From positions 62,001 through 126,000 of the forward strand of contig JAKLJP010000016.1 of assembly GCA_023151115.1 (NCBI GenBank): a stretch of 64,000 bases of DNA, written 5' to 3'. The notes beneath the pieces were generated by a model that searched no databases, was not told where the DNA came from, and was given only the letters and a program-made list of their open reading frames with translations. Below, in pieces: positions 1-8,281 of this stretch. The position numbers were made by a program, and so were the translations under genes. This stretch comes from Anaerolineae bacterium. GTDB lineage: Bacteria; Chloroflexota; Anaerolineae; 4572-78; J111. The first letter of the stretch is position 1; every line of letters starts with the position of its first letter.

Positions 1-585
1 CCGCAGCCGCGATAAGGCCAGCGGCGGGGCATAGCGAGCAGCGATGACCAGCCGCATAGTGGAGGGTAAATGCTCGACAAAATAATCAAGCGCCTGATGA
101 ATGGCCGGGTCGGTGATGAGGTGGAAATCATCCAGCATCAGGGCCATGGGCTGGCCCCATGCCAGCAGTTCATTACTGAGACTGCCCATCGCCCGCCGGA
201 GCGTCTCGGTAGCGGGCAGCCGGCTTGAGCCGGCCAGCAGAGCCTCAGCCTGCTGGCCGCAGCCGGGGCAGAGTCGCTGCACAGCGGCCACCAGAGCAGC
301 AAAGAAGCGGCCGGGGTCGTTGTCATCCTCGTCCAGCGAGAGCCAGGCCACGCTGAAAGGCTGAAAAAGATTTTCGTCGTCAGCCTTTTGTTGGCACAGG
401 GCGGCCAGTAGGGTGGTTTTGCCATAGCCAGGCGGCGCCGAAATCAGGGTGAGGGCGTGACGGTCAAGCGCCTGTTGTAGGGCTGTGAGCAAACGGGGGC
501 GCAGAACAATGTCATCACGCAGGCGGGGAGGGTAAAGCTTGGTTTGCACCAGCCAGGCGGCCGGTGCAGGGTTAGATAGGGGCAT
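1..585 (-). CDS. MalT/LuxR-type ATPase regulator, N-terminal part (cut by window edge)
   Basis: The reading frame is open from an ATG at 585 to the first base of the window, giving 195 residues with no stop. It begins with the opening typical of MalT-like regulators (LVQTKLYPPRLRDD), followed by a Walker A motif (SAPPGYGKTTLL), the segment AWLSLDEDDNDPGRF, and a Walker B-like LMLDDFHLI. The visible part ends in the VIAARYAPPLALSRLR stretch that precedes the helical part of the NTPase. Family members are about 900 residues long, with TPR repeats and a C-terminal LuxR helix-turn-helix, so most of the gene lies outside the window. It is a close relative of the complete gene at 10871-13726 but lacks that gene's insertion after Walker A. 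The ligand is unknown. Confidence 0.85.
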   Translation of the reverse strand, partial: MPLSNPAPAAWLVQTKLYPPRLRDDIVLRPRLLTALQQALDRHALTLISAPPGYGKTTLLAALCQQKADDENLFQPFSVAWLSLDEDDNDPGRFFAALVAAVQRLCPGCGQQAEALLAGSSRLPATETLRRAMGSLSNELLAWGQPMALMLDDFHLITDPAIHQALDYFVEHLPSTMRLVIAARYAPPLALSRLR

Positions 586-655
586 ACCTGTATTATAATT
601 GAGTTTTTTTGCGGGTCAATCGGAAAAAGAGGGAGCTTTACATTGTTTACCCATG

Positions 656-750
656 CTCAGTGGATCCAAATTTGAGGAGCCAGCACGCCCATGTGCTGGC
701 GGTGTTCGACACGTGGGCGTGCCTTACTCCTCGAAAATTGGATCTGCTGA
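656..750. repeat. Long imperfect palindrome between two genes
   Basis: The arms lie at about 656-693 and 708-750. Each contains a GATCCAA...GAGGAG block and a GCACGCCCAYGTG block that are reverse complements with few mismatches, around a loop of roughly 14 bases. It lies just past the stop of the methionine-synthase-like gene and just upstream of the regulator at 1-585. It could stop transcription, but it has no T-run and is longer than usual terminators. A small palindromic mobile repeat is as likely. Confidence 0.7.
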
Positions 751-760
751 TGCTCTATGT

Positions 761-1876
761 TTAATCACTCCCCCAAATTTCACGGGCAGTATTGATGACC
801 AGTTTCAGTTTGGCCCACTGGTCGTCTTCGGTGATTTCATTGCCGTGGACAGTGCTGGAAAATCCACATTGCGGGCTGAGGCACAGTTGATTGAGTGGCA
901 CATAATGATTAGCCTCCTCAACGCGTTTGATCAATTCATGTTTTGACTCCAGTTCGGCTACCTTGGTGGTAACTAAGCCCAAAACCACCGTTTTGTTGCC
1001 CGGGACAAACCGTAACGGAGCAAAGTCGCCGGAACGTTCGTCGTCATACTCCAAAAAATAAGCATCCACGTTCAACTCATTAAATAACACCTCGGCCACC
1101 GGCTCATAACTACCCTCAGCTACCCAGGCGCTGCGGAAGTTTCCCCGGCATAGATGAATAGCCACCGTCAAATCTTGCGGCCGGCCATCAATAGCTGCAT
1201 TAATTAAAGCAGCATAGGCACGGGGCAGCTCATCAGGGTCGTCGCCGCGCTCTTTAGCTCCAGCGCGCAATTTGGGGTCGCATAAATAGGCCAGGTTGGT
1301 GTCGTCCAGTTGAATGTAGCGGCAGCCGGCCTGATAAAGGGAATCAATTTCTTCTCGGTAACATTGAGCCAGATCGGCAAAAAATTCCTCCATATCTGGA
1401 TAGGCTTCAATGTCAATTGCCTGACGCCCACCGCGAAAATGGACCATAGTGGGTGAAGGAATGGTTACTTTAGGCGTCTGGTTGGTGACAGATTTGAGAA
1501 ACTCGAAATCTGCTTTCTGAATATCTTCCACATGGCGGAGTTTGCCGGTAACAGATAAACGGGGCGGAGCAAAATTGACCTCACCTTTCTTCCCTTTGAA
1601 CTTAACTTCGATACCTCCACTAATGGCAACCCCTGCCAGGCGTTCCAGAAAATCGGTATGAAAGAAGGTGCGCCGAAATTCTCCATCGGTGATGCTCCGC
1701 AAGCCGATGGCTTCCTCTTTCTTGATCACCTCGCGAATATAGTGATCTTCAACCTGGCGCAGTTCTTCTCTGGTTATTTCATTATTTTGATAACGTTGGC
1801 GAGCTTCGAGTAAACCTTTGGGTCTAAGCAGACTGCCCACATGATCGGCGCGAAAAGGTGGATTGACTTTTGACAT
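761..1876 (-). CDS. Cobalamin-independent methionine synthase-like protein (MetE C-terminal/YxjG type)
   Basis: A 371-residue protein of the MetE C-terminal domain family, which transfers a methyl group from a folate or similar donor to a thiol bound on zinc. It opens with FRADHVGSLLRP, typical of the YxjG/YxjH branch. The expected zinc ligands are visible: His241 and Cys243 (AIHLCRGNFRS) and Cys337 (PQCGFSSTVHGN), with an acidic candidate in YFLEYDDE. It lacks the N-terminal half of full MetE, as this branch does. The start at 1876 is preferred over an upstream ATG at 1894 because AGAGGT sits seven bases before it. The true methyl donor cannot be read from sequence; roles in methionine salvage or use of methylcobalamin-independent donors are both possible. 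No SAM or cobalamin riboswitch was seen upstream. Confidence 0.85.
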   Translation of the reverse strand: MSKVNPPFRADHVGSLLRPKGLLEARQRYQNNEITREELRQVEDHYIREVIKKEEAIGLRSITDGEFRRTFFHTDFLERLAGVAISGGIEVKFKGKKGEVNFAPPRLSVTGKLRHVEDIQKADFEFLKSVTNQTPKVTIPSPTMVHFRGGRQAIDIEAYPDMEEFFADLAQCYREEIDSLYQAGCRYIQLDDTNLAYLCDPKLRAGAKERGDDPDELPRAYAALINAAIDGRPQDLTVAIHLCRGNFRSAWVAEGSYEPVAEVLFNELNVDAYFLEYDDERSGDFAPLRFVPGNKTVVLGLVTTKVAELESKHELIKRVEEANHYVPLNQLCLSPQCGFSSTVHGNEITEDDQWAKLKLVINTAREIWGSD

Positions 1877-1913
1877 AGTTATTACCTCTTTCATAATTTA
1901 GGGCAAGTTTTGA

Positions 1914-2081
1914 ATGTTTTACCCTGGTGATGAACAGAACTGCTGGTTTGCCGGGGAGGTTATTGATTGGGCAAGAGTGCCGGCCAAAGTGGAAGGTGTG
2001 ATCGAAAAGAGAATGGCTAAATTGGACAAAGAATTACAAAATCTTTTAGTACACCCTGGTCTGGGCGGCCTCATTATATGA
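1914..2081 (+). pseudogene. Remnant of a large ATPase regulator
   Basis: A 55-codon frame whose centre (EVIDWARVPAKVEGVIEKR) resembles the stretch after the NTPase domain in large Chloroflexota AAA ATPase/transcriptional activator proteins. Those proteins normally exceed 700 residues. Nothing before or after continues the homology, so this looks like a leftover fragment. It lies in the gap between two minus-strand genes and faces the other way. The family call rests on memory of the motif, not a search. Confidence 0.5.
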
Positions 2082-2112
2082 ATTTCGGGGCGAGAGTCAA
2101 GCAGCTTTAAAA

Positions 2113-2316
2113 CTAAAGCTCGACAATTAATATCTGGGCGTTAAAAGTGACTTTATCGCCGGCTTTCAGTTTTTTCTTGCGCCGGGTTTCGACCACCCCG
2201 TTGAGCTTGACCTGGCCAGATTGAATAACCATTTTGGCCTGGCCGCCGGTGCTGACCAGCCCTTTCCATTTTAGAAATTGGTCGAGTTGAATGGTTTGTT
2301 CGTCCGGCTCAGTCAT
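2113..2316 (-). CDS. Small S4-domain RNA-binding protein (YaaA/YbcJ type)
   Basis: A 67-residue protein that is almost entirely one S4 fold: QLDQFLKWKGLVSTGGQAK, then VIQSGQVKLNGVVETRRKKKLKAGDKV. The GQVKLNGVVETRRKKKL part is the RNA-contacting loop and hairpin of this family. Members such as YaaA and YbcJ are single-domain S4 proteins thought to bind structured RNA, possibly on the ribosome. It lies downstream of fabF-fabH in the same direction but is separated by a strong terminator at 2328-2362, so it probably relies on read-through or its own promoter. Confidence 0.85.
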   Translation of the reverse strand: MTEPDEQTIQLDQFLKWKGLVSTGGQAKMVIQSGQVKLNGVVETRRKKKLKAGDKVTFNAQILIVEL

Positions 2317-2327
2317 CCATACTCCAT

Positions 2328-2362
2328 AAAAAAACCCTAAAGGTCTTCAAGACCTTTAGGGT
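2328..2362 (-). terminator. Rho-independent terminator after fabH
   Basis: A perfect 13-bp stem (ACCCTAAAGGTCT and its complement) with a 3-base loop spans 2334-2362. On the minus strand it is followed by seven T residues (A-run at 2328-2334). It starts seven bases past the fabH stop and ends the fabF-fabH transcript. Confidence 0.92.
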
Positions 2363-2368
2363 CTGGCT

Positions 2369-3709
2369 TTACTTGCCGTTCAAAGGCCGCTCGATTTCTG
2401 CCGGCTGCTCTTCCGGTTCAAGCGATTTAAGGGAGGGTAACTCGGTGGGCAAGTCCAGGTGCAGCGATTTACCGTTGATTTTGTGGGGATGACTTACCAC
2501 TTCTTTGGATTTTTCCTCCTTGGGTTTTTCCTTAGCCGGCGCCGTCTCTTTGGGCTTTTCCTTGGCCGGAGTCGGTCCCGGCTGGGCTAATATGTCGTCG
2601 CTTGGCAACAAGTTTTCAAACCAGCGCGACAGGCGGATGGTAGCCGAGCGAACTTTGGCCCAACGATAAACCATCCAGCGCAGCGCCTTGTACCACCACT
2701 CGCGCTGTTTGTAGGGCATGGGGACGCCCCATTGGATGACCGTAGCTCCCCAACTCAACCCGCCGCCAAACCCGACCATCACTAATTTATCTTTATTCTG
2801 AACTCGCCCGGCCTCGATGGCCTCGCACAAGGCAATGGGGATCGAGGCCGCCGAGGTATTACCGTACTTATCAAGGTTGGTAAAAACCTTGCTGCGATCA
2901 ATCTTCAAATAGTCGGCGGCGCTTTCGATAATCCGAATATTGGCCTGGTGAGGAATAAAAAGGTCAATTTGGTCCAGGGGCACGCCAGCTTTTTCACAGG
3001 CTTGCTTGGAGGCTTTACCCATCACCCGCGTGGCAAAGCGATAAACCTCCCGGCCATTCATTTTGATGTAGTGCTGCCGCTGCTCAACTGTGTCGTGACT
3101 GGCCGGCAGTTTGCTGCCTCCGGCGGGAATGCATAAATGTTCTGCCCCGGAGCCGTCGGAGCCAAGCACGGTAGATAAAACACCGCCGGGCGTCTCGTCG
3201 GCTTGCAGCACCACCGCCCCGGCCCCGTCGCCAAAAAGCGGATAGGTGGTGCGATCCTGCACATCCAGCACCCGCGAGACCGTTTCGGAGCCGATCACCA
3301 GCACTACTTTAGCCATGCCCGATTGGATGGCTGTGGAGCCCATCGCCAGGGCATAGATAAACCCGGCGCAGGCCGCGCTCAAATCAAATGCGCCGGCATG
3401 GGTGGCTCCAATCGCATCTTGCACCAGACATGCCGTGGAGGGAAAAATGTGCTCCGGGCACAGGGTGGCGACAATAATCAAATCAACAGCCGAAGGAGCG
3501 ATCCGCGCCCGGTCCAAAGCGATTTGAGCGGCAGCAATGGCCATACTGGCCGTTGTTTCATCTTTCCCGGCAAAGCGTCGTTGCGAAATGCCCGTGCGTG
3601 ATTTTATCCACTCGTCGGAGGTTTCTACAATTTTTGCCAGGTCCTCATTGCTGACCACCTTTTCCGGCAAATACTTCCCCCAACCAACAATGTGGGCATA
3701 AGTAGTCAC
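2369..3709 (-). CDS. fabH: 3-oxoacyl-ACP synthase III with a charged C-terminal extension
   Basis: FabH condenses an acyl-CoA with malonyl-ACP to start fatty acid synthesis in the cytoplasm. The catalytic triad is present: Cys114 (SAACAGFIY), His254 (FIPHQANIR) and Asn284 (KYGNTSAAS), with the GGGLSWGA ending of the core near residue 320. FabH proteins normally stop there. This one continues for about 115 residues: an aromatic and basic stretch (REWWYKALRWMVYRW), then a Lys/Pro/Glu-rich region with repeated PAKEKPKE units, and a last leucine-rich segment. The start is GTG with AAGGAG seven bases upstream. It is 45 bp downstream of fabF and probably shares its promoter. The extension may tether the enzyme to a membrane or partner, but that is inference. 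Confidence 0.92.
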   Translation of the reverse strand: MTTYAHIVGWGKYLPEKVVSNEDLAKIVETSDEWIKSRTGISQRRFAGKDETTASMAIAAAQIALDRARIAPSAVDLIIVATLCPEHIFPSTACLVQDAIGATHAGAFDLSAACAGFIYALAMGSTAIQSGMAKVVLVIGSETVSRVLDVQDRTTYPLFGDGAGAVVLQADETPGGVLSTVLGSDGSGAEHLCIPAGGSKLPASHDTVEQRQHYIKMNGREVYRFATRVMGKASKQACEKAGVPLDQIDLFIPHQANIRIIESAADYLKIDRSKVFTNLDKYGNTSAASIPIALCEAIEAGRVQNKDKLVMVGFGGGLSWGATVIQWGVPMPYKQREWWYKALRWMVYRWAKVRSATIRLSRWFENLLPSDDILAQPGPTPAKEKPKETAPAKEKPKEEKSKEVVSHPHKINGKSLHLDLPTELPSLKSLEPEEQPAEIERPLNGK

Positions 3710-3754
3710 AGGGTTACTCCTTGAACGTCCACTTTTTAACGGTGAACGTTGAAC

Positions 3755-4999
3755 CTAATTTCCAGTATATTTTCTCAAGATGATCGTGGCATTGTGACCG
3801 CCCAGCCCAAATGAGTTCGACATAGCCACCGACACATCGGCCGGCCGGGCCACATTAGGGGTATAATCCAGATCACATTCGGGATCGGGGGTTTCGTAAT
3901 TGATGGTGGGAGAGATAATACCATCGGTTAGGGTTTTGACGCAAACCATCGCCTCCAAGGCTCCAGCGGCCCCAAACAGATGGCCGGTCATAGATTTGGA
4001 GGAGGTGACATGGGTATTGTAAGCATGCTCGCCCAAAACCTCTTTAATAGCCTTGGTTTCAGTTTTGTCATTCAGTTCGGTTGCTGTGCCGTGAGCATTG
4101 ATGTAATCAATCTCGGTGGGGTCAATCCCGGCCCGTTTGATGGCCCGGCGGATGGCCAGAATGGCCCCGGCGGCGTCTTCCAGCGGGGAGGCCATGTGGT
4201 TGGCGTCCACCGAGGTGCCGTAGCCGATAAACTCAGCCAGAATGGGGGCGTTGCGCTCTTTGGCGTGTTCCAACTCCTCCAGCACCAACACCACCGACCC
4301 TTCACTCATCACAAAACCGTTGCGGCGCAGGTCAAAGGGGCGGCATGCTCCGGCCGGATTGTCGTTCTCAACCGACAGTGCTTTCATCACATTGAACCCG
4401 GCAATAATCAGCGGATTCGTGGCCGCCTCGGCTCCCCCGGCGATCATCGCATCGGCATCGCCGCGAGCAATCATCTCAAACGCCTCGCCCAGCGAATTGG
4501 AGCCGGTGGCGCAAGCCGTCACCACGGCCATATTGGGACCGCGCAGGCCGTAGTCAATGGCAATCCGGGCCGGGGCGGTGTCGGGTAAAATCATGGGGAT
4601 GCCAAAGGGACTGACTTTAGACGGGCCACGCTGTTTAAGCAGATCATACTGACTGAAAGCCGTATCCATCCCGCCCACGCACGAGCCAATCACCAGCCCC
4701 ACCCGTTCCCGGTCGGTACCGTTTTCCAGCAGCTTGGAGCTTTCGATGGCCTGCCGCGACGCCTCCATGGCAAAATGGGTGTAGCGGTCCATCCGGCGCG
4801 CTTCTTTGCGCCCGAACAACGCATCGGGGTCAAAATTGAGCACTTCGCCGGCAAATTTGGTTTCCAAATCCGACACGTCAAAACGGGTGATGGTGGTAAT
4901 CCCGCTTTTGCCGGCTTTTAAATTTTTCCAGGCTTCGTCAACCGTATTTCCGACCGGTGTGACGGCTCCCATTCCTGTAACCACTACTCTACGTTTCAT
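3755..4999 (-). CDS. fabF: 3-oxoacyl-ACP synthase II
   Basis: A 414-residue elongating ketosynthase that condenses acyl-ACP with malonyl-ACP. The catalytic Cys163 (VTACATGSN), His303 (NAHGTATELND) and His340 (MTGHLFGAAG) are all present, as is the glycine-rich NSFGLGGHNA near the end. The length matches the family. The start at 4999 has GGGAGAG upstream. It is the first gene of the fabF-fabH unit; acpP and fabD or fabG, often adjacent elsewhere, are missing here. A TATAAT (minus strand) at 5063-5068 is a candidate -10 element, though the matching -35 is poor. Confidence 0.95.
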   Translation of the reverse strand: MKRRVVVTGMGAVTPVGNTVDEAWKNLKAGKSGITTITRFDVSDLETKFAGEVLNFDPDALFGRKEARRMDRYTHFAMEASRQAIESSKLLENGTDRERVGLVIGSCVGGMDTAFSQYDLLKQRGPSKVSPFGIPMILPDTAPARIAIDYGLRGPNMAVVTACATGSNSLGEAFEMIARGDADAMIAGGAEAATNPLIIAGFNVMKALSVENDNPAGACRPFDLRRNGFVMSEGSVVLVLEELEHAKERNAPILAEFIGYGTSVDANHMASPLEDAAGAILAIRRAIKRAGIDPTEIDYINAHGTATELNDKTETKAIKEVLGEHAYNTHVTSSKSMTGHLFGAAGALEAMVCVKTLTDGIISPTINYETPDPECDLDYTPNVARPADVSVAMSNSFGLGGHNATIILRKYTGN

Positions 5000-5341
5000 A
5001 GCATCTCTCCCTAGAAATAGATTGATAAGAGCTGTTTTTAGCAGTCTGTCGCTGCCCCCACAATTATAACACTGTGCCCCGGCAAAAGTAGCGGAGGCAC
5101 TCTCTAATAATAAGGGATATTTTCCTGTTTTTGCGCCGCCGGGTTATTTTTGGGACTTTTTGGGGCCAATATTCGGGAATTTTGGAAAGTTGGGGAGTTT
5201 GCCTTGACTTCTGGCTTACGCTATACTTATCGTTTCAAGAGAAAAATTATAATTATTTGATCCGTCTTGCCTCTTACGTCTTGCGTAAAATAAACGGAAG
5301 ACGCAAGACGGGCTGAGTAACTACCCAACAATTACAGATTT
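5000..5341. other. Divergent spacer between fabF and mnmG
   Basis: Holds the probable fabF promoter (TATAAT on the minus strand at 5063-5068) and a small inverted repeat with arms GTCTTGCGT at 5278-5286 and ACGCAAGAC at 5301-5309, preceded by a related CGTCTTGC copy near 5264. The repeat is of the short low-complexity kind found throughout the window. No convincing gene is present. Confidence 0.5.
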
Positions 5342-7312
5342 ATGTTTGAATCAACTTACGATGTTATCGTGGTCGGGGGGGGGCACGCCGGGGTGGAAGC
5401 GGCCCTGGCGGCGGCCAATATGAACTGCCGCACTCTGCTGCTGACCATGTATCTGGATACGATTGGCTGGATGAGCTGCAACCCCAGCATTGGCGGCTCG
5501 GCTAAGGGCCATCTGGTGCGCGAGATTGACGCCATGGGCGGGGCGATGGGCAAATTGACCGACGCCACCTTTATCCAGGTCCGGCTGCTCAACCACAGCA
5601 AGGGGCCGGCGGTCCATGCCCTGCGCGCCCAGGCCGACAAAAAGCGGTATGCCTGGACGGTCCAGCGCACCCTGGAAAACACGCCCAACCTGCATGTCAA
5701 ACAGGCCATGGTCGAAGGCTTGTTGGTCAAAGGCGACTCTGTGCAGGGGGTGCAGACCCAGTATGGCAGCCGCTACTACGCCAAAACGGTCGTGCTGACC
5801 ACCGGCACGTTTTTGGGAGGCCGGCTCATTACCGGCGAAAGTATTACCCAGGGCGGCCGAGCCGGCGAAGGCGCGGCTTATCGCCTGTCCACCTCGCTGA
5901 CCGAACTCGGTTTTCGTCTGGGCCGGCTGAAGACCGGCACGCCGCCGCGGCTCGACGCTCGCACGATTGATTTTCGCCAGACCACTTCGCAATACGGCAG
6001 CGAGACGCCGCTCTACTTCAGCTTTGAGAACGTCGAAAATCCGCCGCAGGTCCCGGCCTGGCTGCAGGAGTCGCCTCACCCGGTTTATCCGCTGGAACAG
6101 CAGTCCGACTGGCGGCCGCAACTGCCCTGTTATATGGTCTACACCCAGCCGGAAACCCACGAGGTTATCCGGGCCAACCTGGACCGTGCGCCGATGTTTA
6201 CCGGCGTCATCGAGGGGGTTGGGCCGCGCTACTGCCCCAGCCTGGAAGATAAAATTGTCCGTTTTGCCCACAAAGAGAGCCACCAGTTGTTTTTGGAGCC
6301 GGAGGGTTGGCAGACCACCGAAGTCTATCTGCAAGGGGCCAACACCAGCCTGCCGGAAGATGTGCAGTGGGCTATGGTTCGCTCGATCCCGGCCCTGCGG
6401 CATGCCGAAATTATGCGGGCCGGTTACGCGGTGGAATATGATTATGTGCCGCCCGACCAGCTTCACGCCTGGCTGGAAACCAAACAGCTTGAAGGGCTGT
6501 TCCACGCCGGCCAAATCAATGGGACGACCGGCTATGAAGAAGCCGCCGCCCAAGGCTTGATGGCCGGGATCAATGCCGCCTTGAAGGCCCAGGGCAAGCC
6601 GCCGTTGACGTTGGGCCGGGAGCAGGCTTATATCGGCGTGTTGATTGACGACCTGGTGACGCAGGAACACACCGAACCCTACCGCCAGATGACCTCACGG
6701 GCCGAGTACCGGCTGCTGTTACGGCAGGACAACGCCGATTTGCGCTTGTCGTACCTGGGCTACCAAGTGGGCTTGCTGCCGAAATGGCGCTATGAGGCGG
6801 TCGAAGCCAAACGGCGCGCGGTGCAGCAGGAATTGGAGCGGCTGAAAGTGACCAACATTTCCTCGGCTAACGGCACGGCCCAGGTGTTGGCCGATTTTGG
6901 CCTGGAGCCGATTGAGAACGGGGTCAACGCTCTGCACTATCTGCGCCGCCCGGAGGTGACTTACGAGGTGATTGCCTCACTGGTTCCGCCGCCCGAGCCG
7001 CTGCCGGAAGCGGTGGCCGAGCAGGTCAGCATCGAAACCAAGTTTGAGGGCTACATCGCCAAGCAGCAGCAGCACGTCGAGCGGGTGCAGCGCCTGGAAA
7101 ACAAGCTCATCCCGCCCGATTTTGATTACGACAGCATCGGCGGCCTCCGCACCGAAGCCCGCCAGAAGCTCAATCGCTTCCGCCCGGCCACGGTCGGCCA
7201 GGCAGGGCGCATTGCGGGGGTCAATCCGGCGGATATTAGTATTTTGCTAGTGCATTTGGAGCGGCGAGGAATGGCGGTAAAAGAAACGGGGAACGGAAAG
7301 GAGCAGCAATAA
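5342..7312 (+). CDS. mnmG: tRNA uridine-34 carboxymethylaminomethyl modification enzyme, FAD subunit
   Basis: MnmG (GidA) works with MnmE to install the carboxymethylaminomethyl group on U34 of certain tRNAs, using FAD and methylene-tetrahydrofolate. The N-terminus has the FAD-binding motif VVGGGHAGVEAALAAA. The signature SCNPSIGGSAKGHLVREIDA and the GTFLGG and GRLKTGTPPR blocks follow, and the middle holds FHAGQINGTTGYEEAAAQG. The C-terminal helical domain that contacts MnmE and tRNA is intact (YDSIGGLRTEARQKL). At 656 residues it is slightly longer than usual. There is no obvious ribosome-binding site before the ATG. Its stop codon overlaps the start of the following antitoxin remnant by one base. 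Confidence 0.96.
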   Translation: MFESTYDVIVVGGGHAGVEAALAAANMNCRTLLLTMYLDTIGWMSCNPSIGGSAKGHLVREIDAMGGAMGKLTDATFIQVRLLNHSKGPAVHALRAQADKKRYAWTVQRTLENTPNLHVKQAMVEGLLVKGDSVQGVQTQYGSRYYAKTVVLTTGTFLGGRLITGESITQGGRAGEGAAYRLSTSLTELGFRLGRLKTGTPPRLDARTIDFRQTTSQYGSETPLYFSFENVENPPQVPAWLQESPHPVYPLEQQSDWRPQLPCYMVYTQPETHEVIRANLDRAPMFTGVIEGVGPRYCPSLEDKIVRFAHKESHQLFLEPEGWQTTEVYLQGANTSLPEDVQWAMVRSIPALRHAEIMRAGYAVEYDYVPPDQLHAWLETKQLEGLFHAGQINGTTGYEEAAAQGLMAGINAALKAQGKPPLTLGREQAYIGVLIDDLVTQEHTEPYRQMTSRAEYRLLLRQDNADLRLSYLGYQVGLLPKWRYEAVEAKRRAVQQELERLKVTNISSANGTAQVLADFGLEPIENGVNALHYLRRPEVTYEVIASLVPPPEPLPEAVAEQVSIETKFEGYIAKQQQHVERVQRLENKLIPPDFDYDSIGGLRTEARQKLNRFRPATVGQAGRIAGVNPADISILLVHLERRGMAVKETGNGKEQQ

Positions 7313-7557
7313 TGAGTAGCCCATCTCCCACTGTTACTATTCCTAATGTAACGCTGACGCTGGAGCAGCTATTAACGGCAGTTCGACAACTGGATGAACC
7401 GGCCCAAAGGCAAGTGGCTCAAGTGCTTATCGAAACTCAAATGGATGCCAAACTTTCTCATCTCATCAAATAGTTGGCCCAACGCCCCCCAGCCGATGAC
7501 CTCAGCGATGCCGATATTCAGGCCGAAATTGAAATAGTACGGCAGTCAAACAGGTAA
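7312..7557 (+). pseudogene. Antitoxin remnant with an in-frame amber stop
   Basis: A frame of 82 codons starting at the mnmG stop. It is interrupted by TAG at 7471-7473 after 53 residues (EPAQRQVAQVLIETQMDAKLSHLIK) and then continues in the same frame with LAQRPPADDLSDADIQAEI before TAA at 7555. The second part is the common C-terminal tail of antitoxins paired with PIN-domain toxins, including the SDADIQAEI signature. The stop separates it from its N-terminal dimerisation part, so the gene is probably inactive. Its toxin partner, also broken, follows four bases later. Confidence 0.7.
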
Positions 7558-7561
7558 AGGG

Positions 7562-7748
7562 GTGCTGAAAGTTGTTATTGACACCAACATTTGGATACGG
7601 GCATTGCTCAGTGGGCCAGCTACCTTGCCGGTTTTAACCGCCTGGCAGAGCGGAAAATTTCAAGTAGTTGTCAGTGAAGCGCTGCTGAAATGGCGGCTTA
7701 CGAGGTGCAGTTGTGGGGGATAGAGACTTTGTTAGAAAAGCTGAGTGA
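7562..7748 (+). pseudogene. PIN-domain toxin remnant with internal deletion
   Basis: Starts at GTG 7562 and encodes a normal PIN beginning, VLKVVIDTNIWIRALLSG, with the first catalytic aspartate, and continues to VVVSEALL. The frame then runs out at TAG 7721. In another frame, 7707-7748 encodes AVVGDRDFVRKAE, resembling the late GDRD segment with the last acidic residues of PIN nucleases. The middle of the domain, with further metal-binding acids, is missing. It therefore looks like a deletion derivative of a VapC-like ribonuclease and should not be active. Confidence 0.7.
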
Positions 7749-8281
7749 GTAACGTATAACTGATTACGGTTTTGAAACCGTAACCTACTTTCACCAGATT
7801 TTAATCCGCCGCCGTGTTTTGGAGGGGAATAGGTATTCACCTTGGCCCGTGCTGCGGCTTAAGCCGGTTGAGGATGGGGCGATGGTATCATCGCCACCGT
7901 CAAAATACAATTAAGTCGCCGCTCAAATTAGTTGCGGCTCCAATTACCTTAAAGCCACATTTCCATGCGCTTCATGGCCTTAAGTATTCTCCCTTGGTTT
8001 TTCCTCCGCTTTATCCACTCGGGCAACCGACTCACTAGCGAACCATTTTGATTGGCTACCCGATGTCGAAGTTTTGCTTCCACATAATTCTTGATAAAGA
8101 CGAGATGGGCACGATTATAAGCCCATAATACTTCCTCACCACACACACAAACCACAACGGCAGACCAAAGAATGGATCATGGGGGTGACAGAATAAACTC
8201 GATACCATTCAATTTTATCCTGTAATTTGAAATGACATAAGACTGGAGAAATTTGTCAGCCCGATCTTCAATCCACCCCGC
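7749..8281. other. Gene-poor stretch with one doubtful small frame
   Basis: No recognisable gene. A minus-strand frame at 7949-8155 (GTG start, 68 codons) has plausible composition near its end (LPEWIKRRKNQGRILKAMKR) but no family I recognise, no ribosome-binding site and no neighbour sharing its direction closely. It may be a decayed gene. The region lies next to the decayed toxin-antitoxin pair and may be generally degraded. Confidence 0.35.

Noticed and set aside
5351..6670. 439-codon open frame on the minus strand opposite mnmG
   Set aside because: It is antisense to a certain gene, has no motif or ribosome-binding site, and follows from the codon bias of mnmG.
7949..8155. 68-codon minus-strand frame as a real gene
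   Set aside because: No ribosome-binding site, no recognised family and a degraded neighbourhood; mentioned only in the spacer entry.
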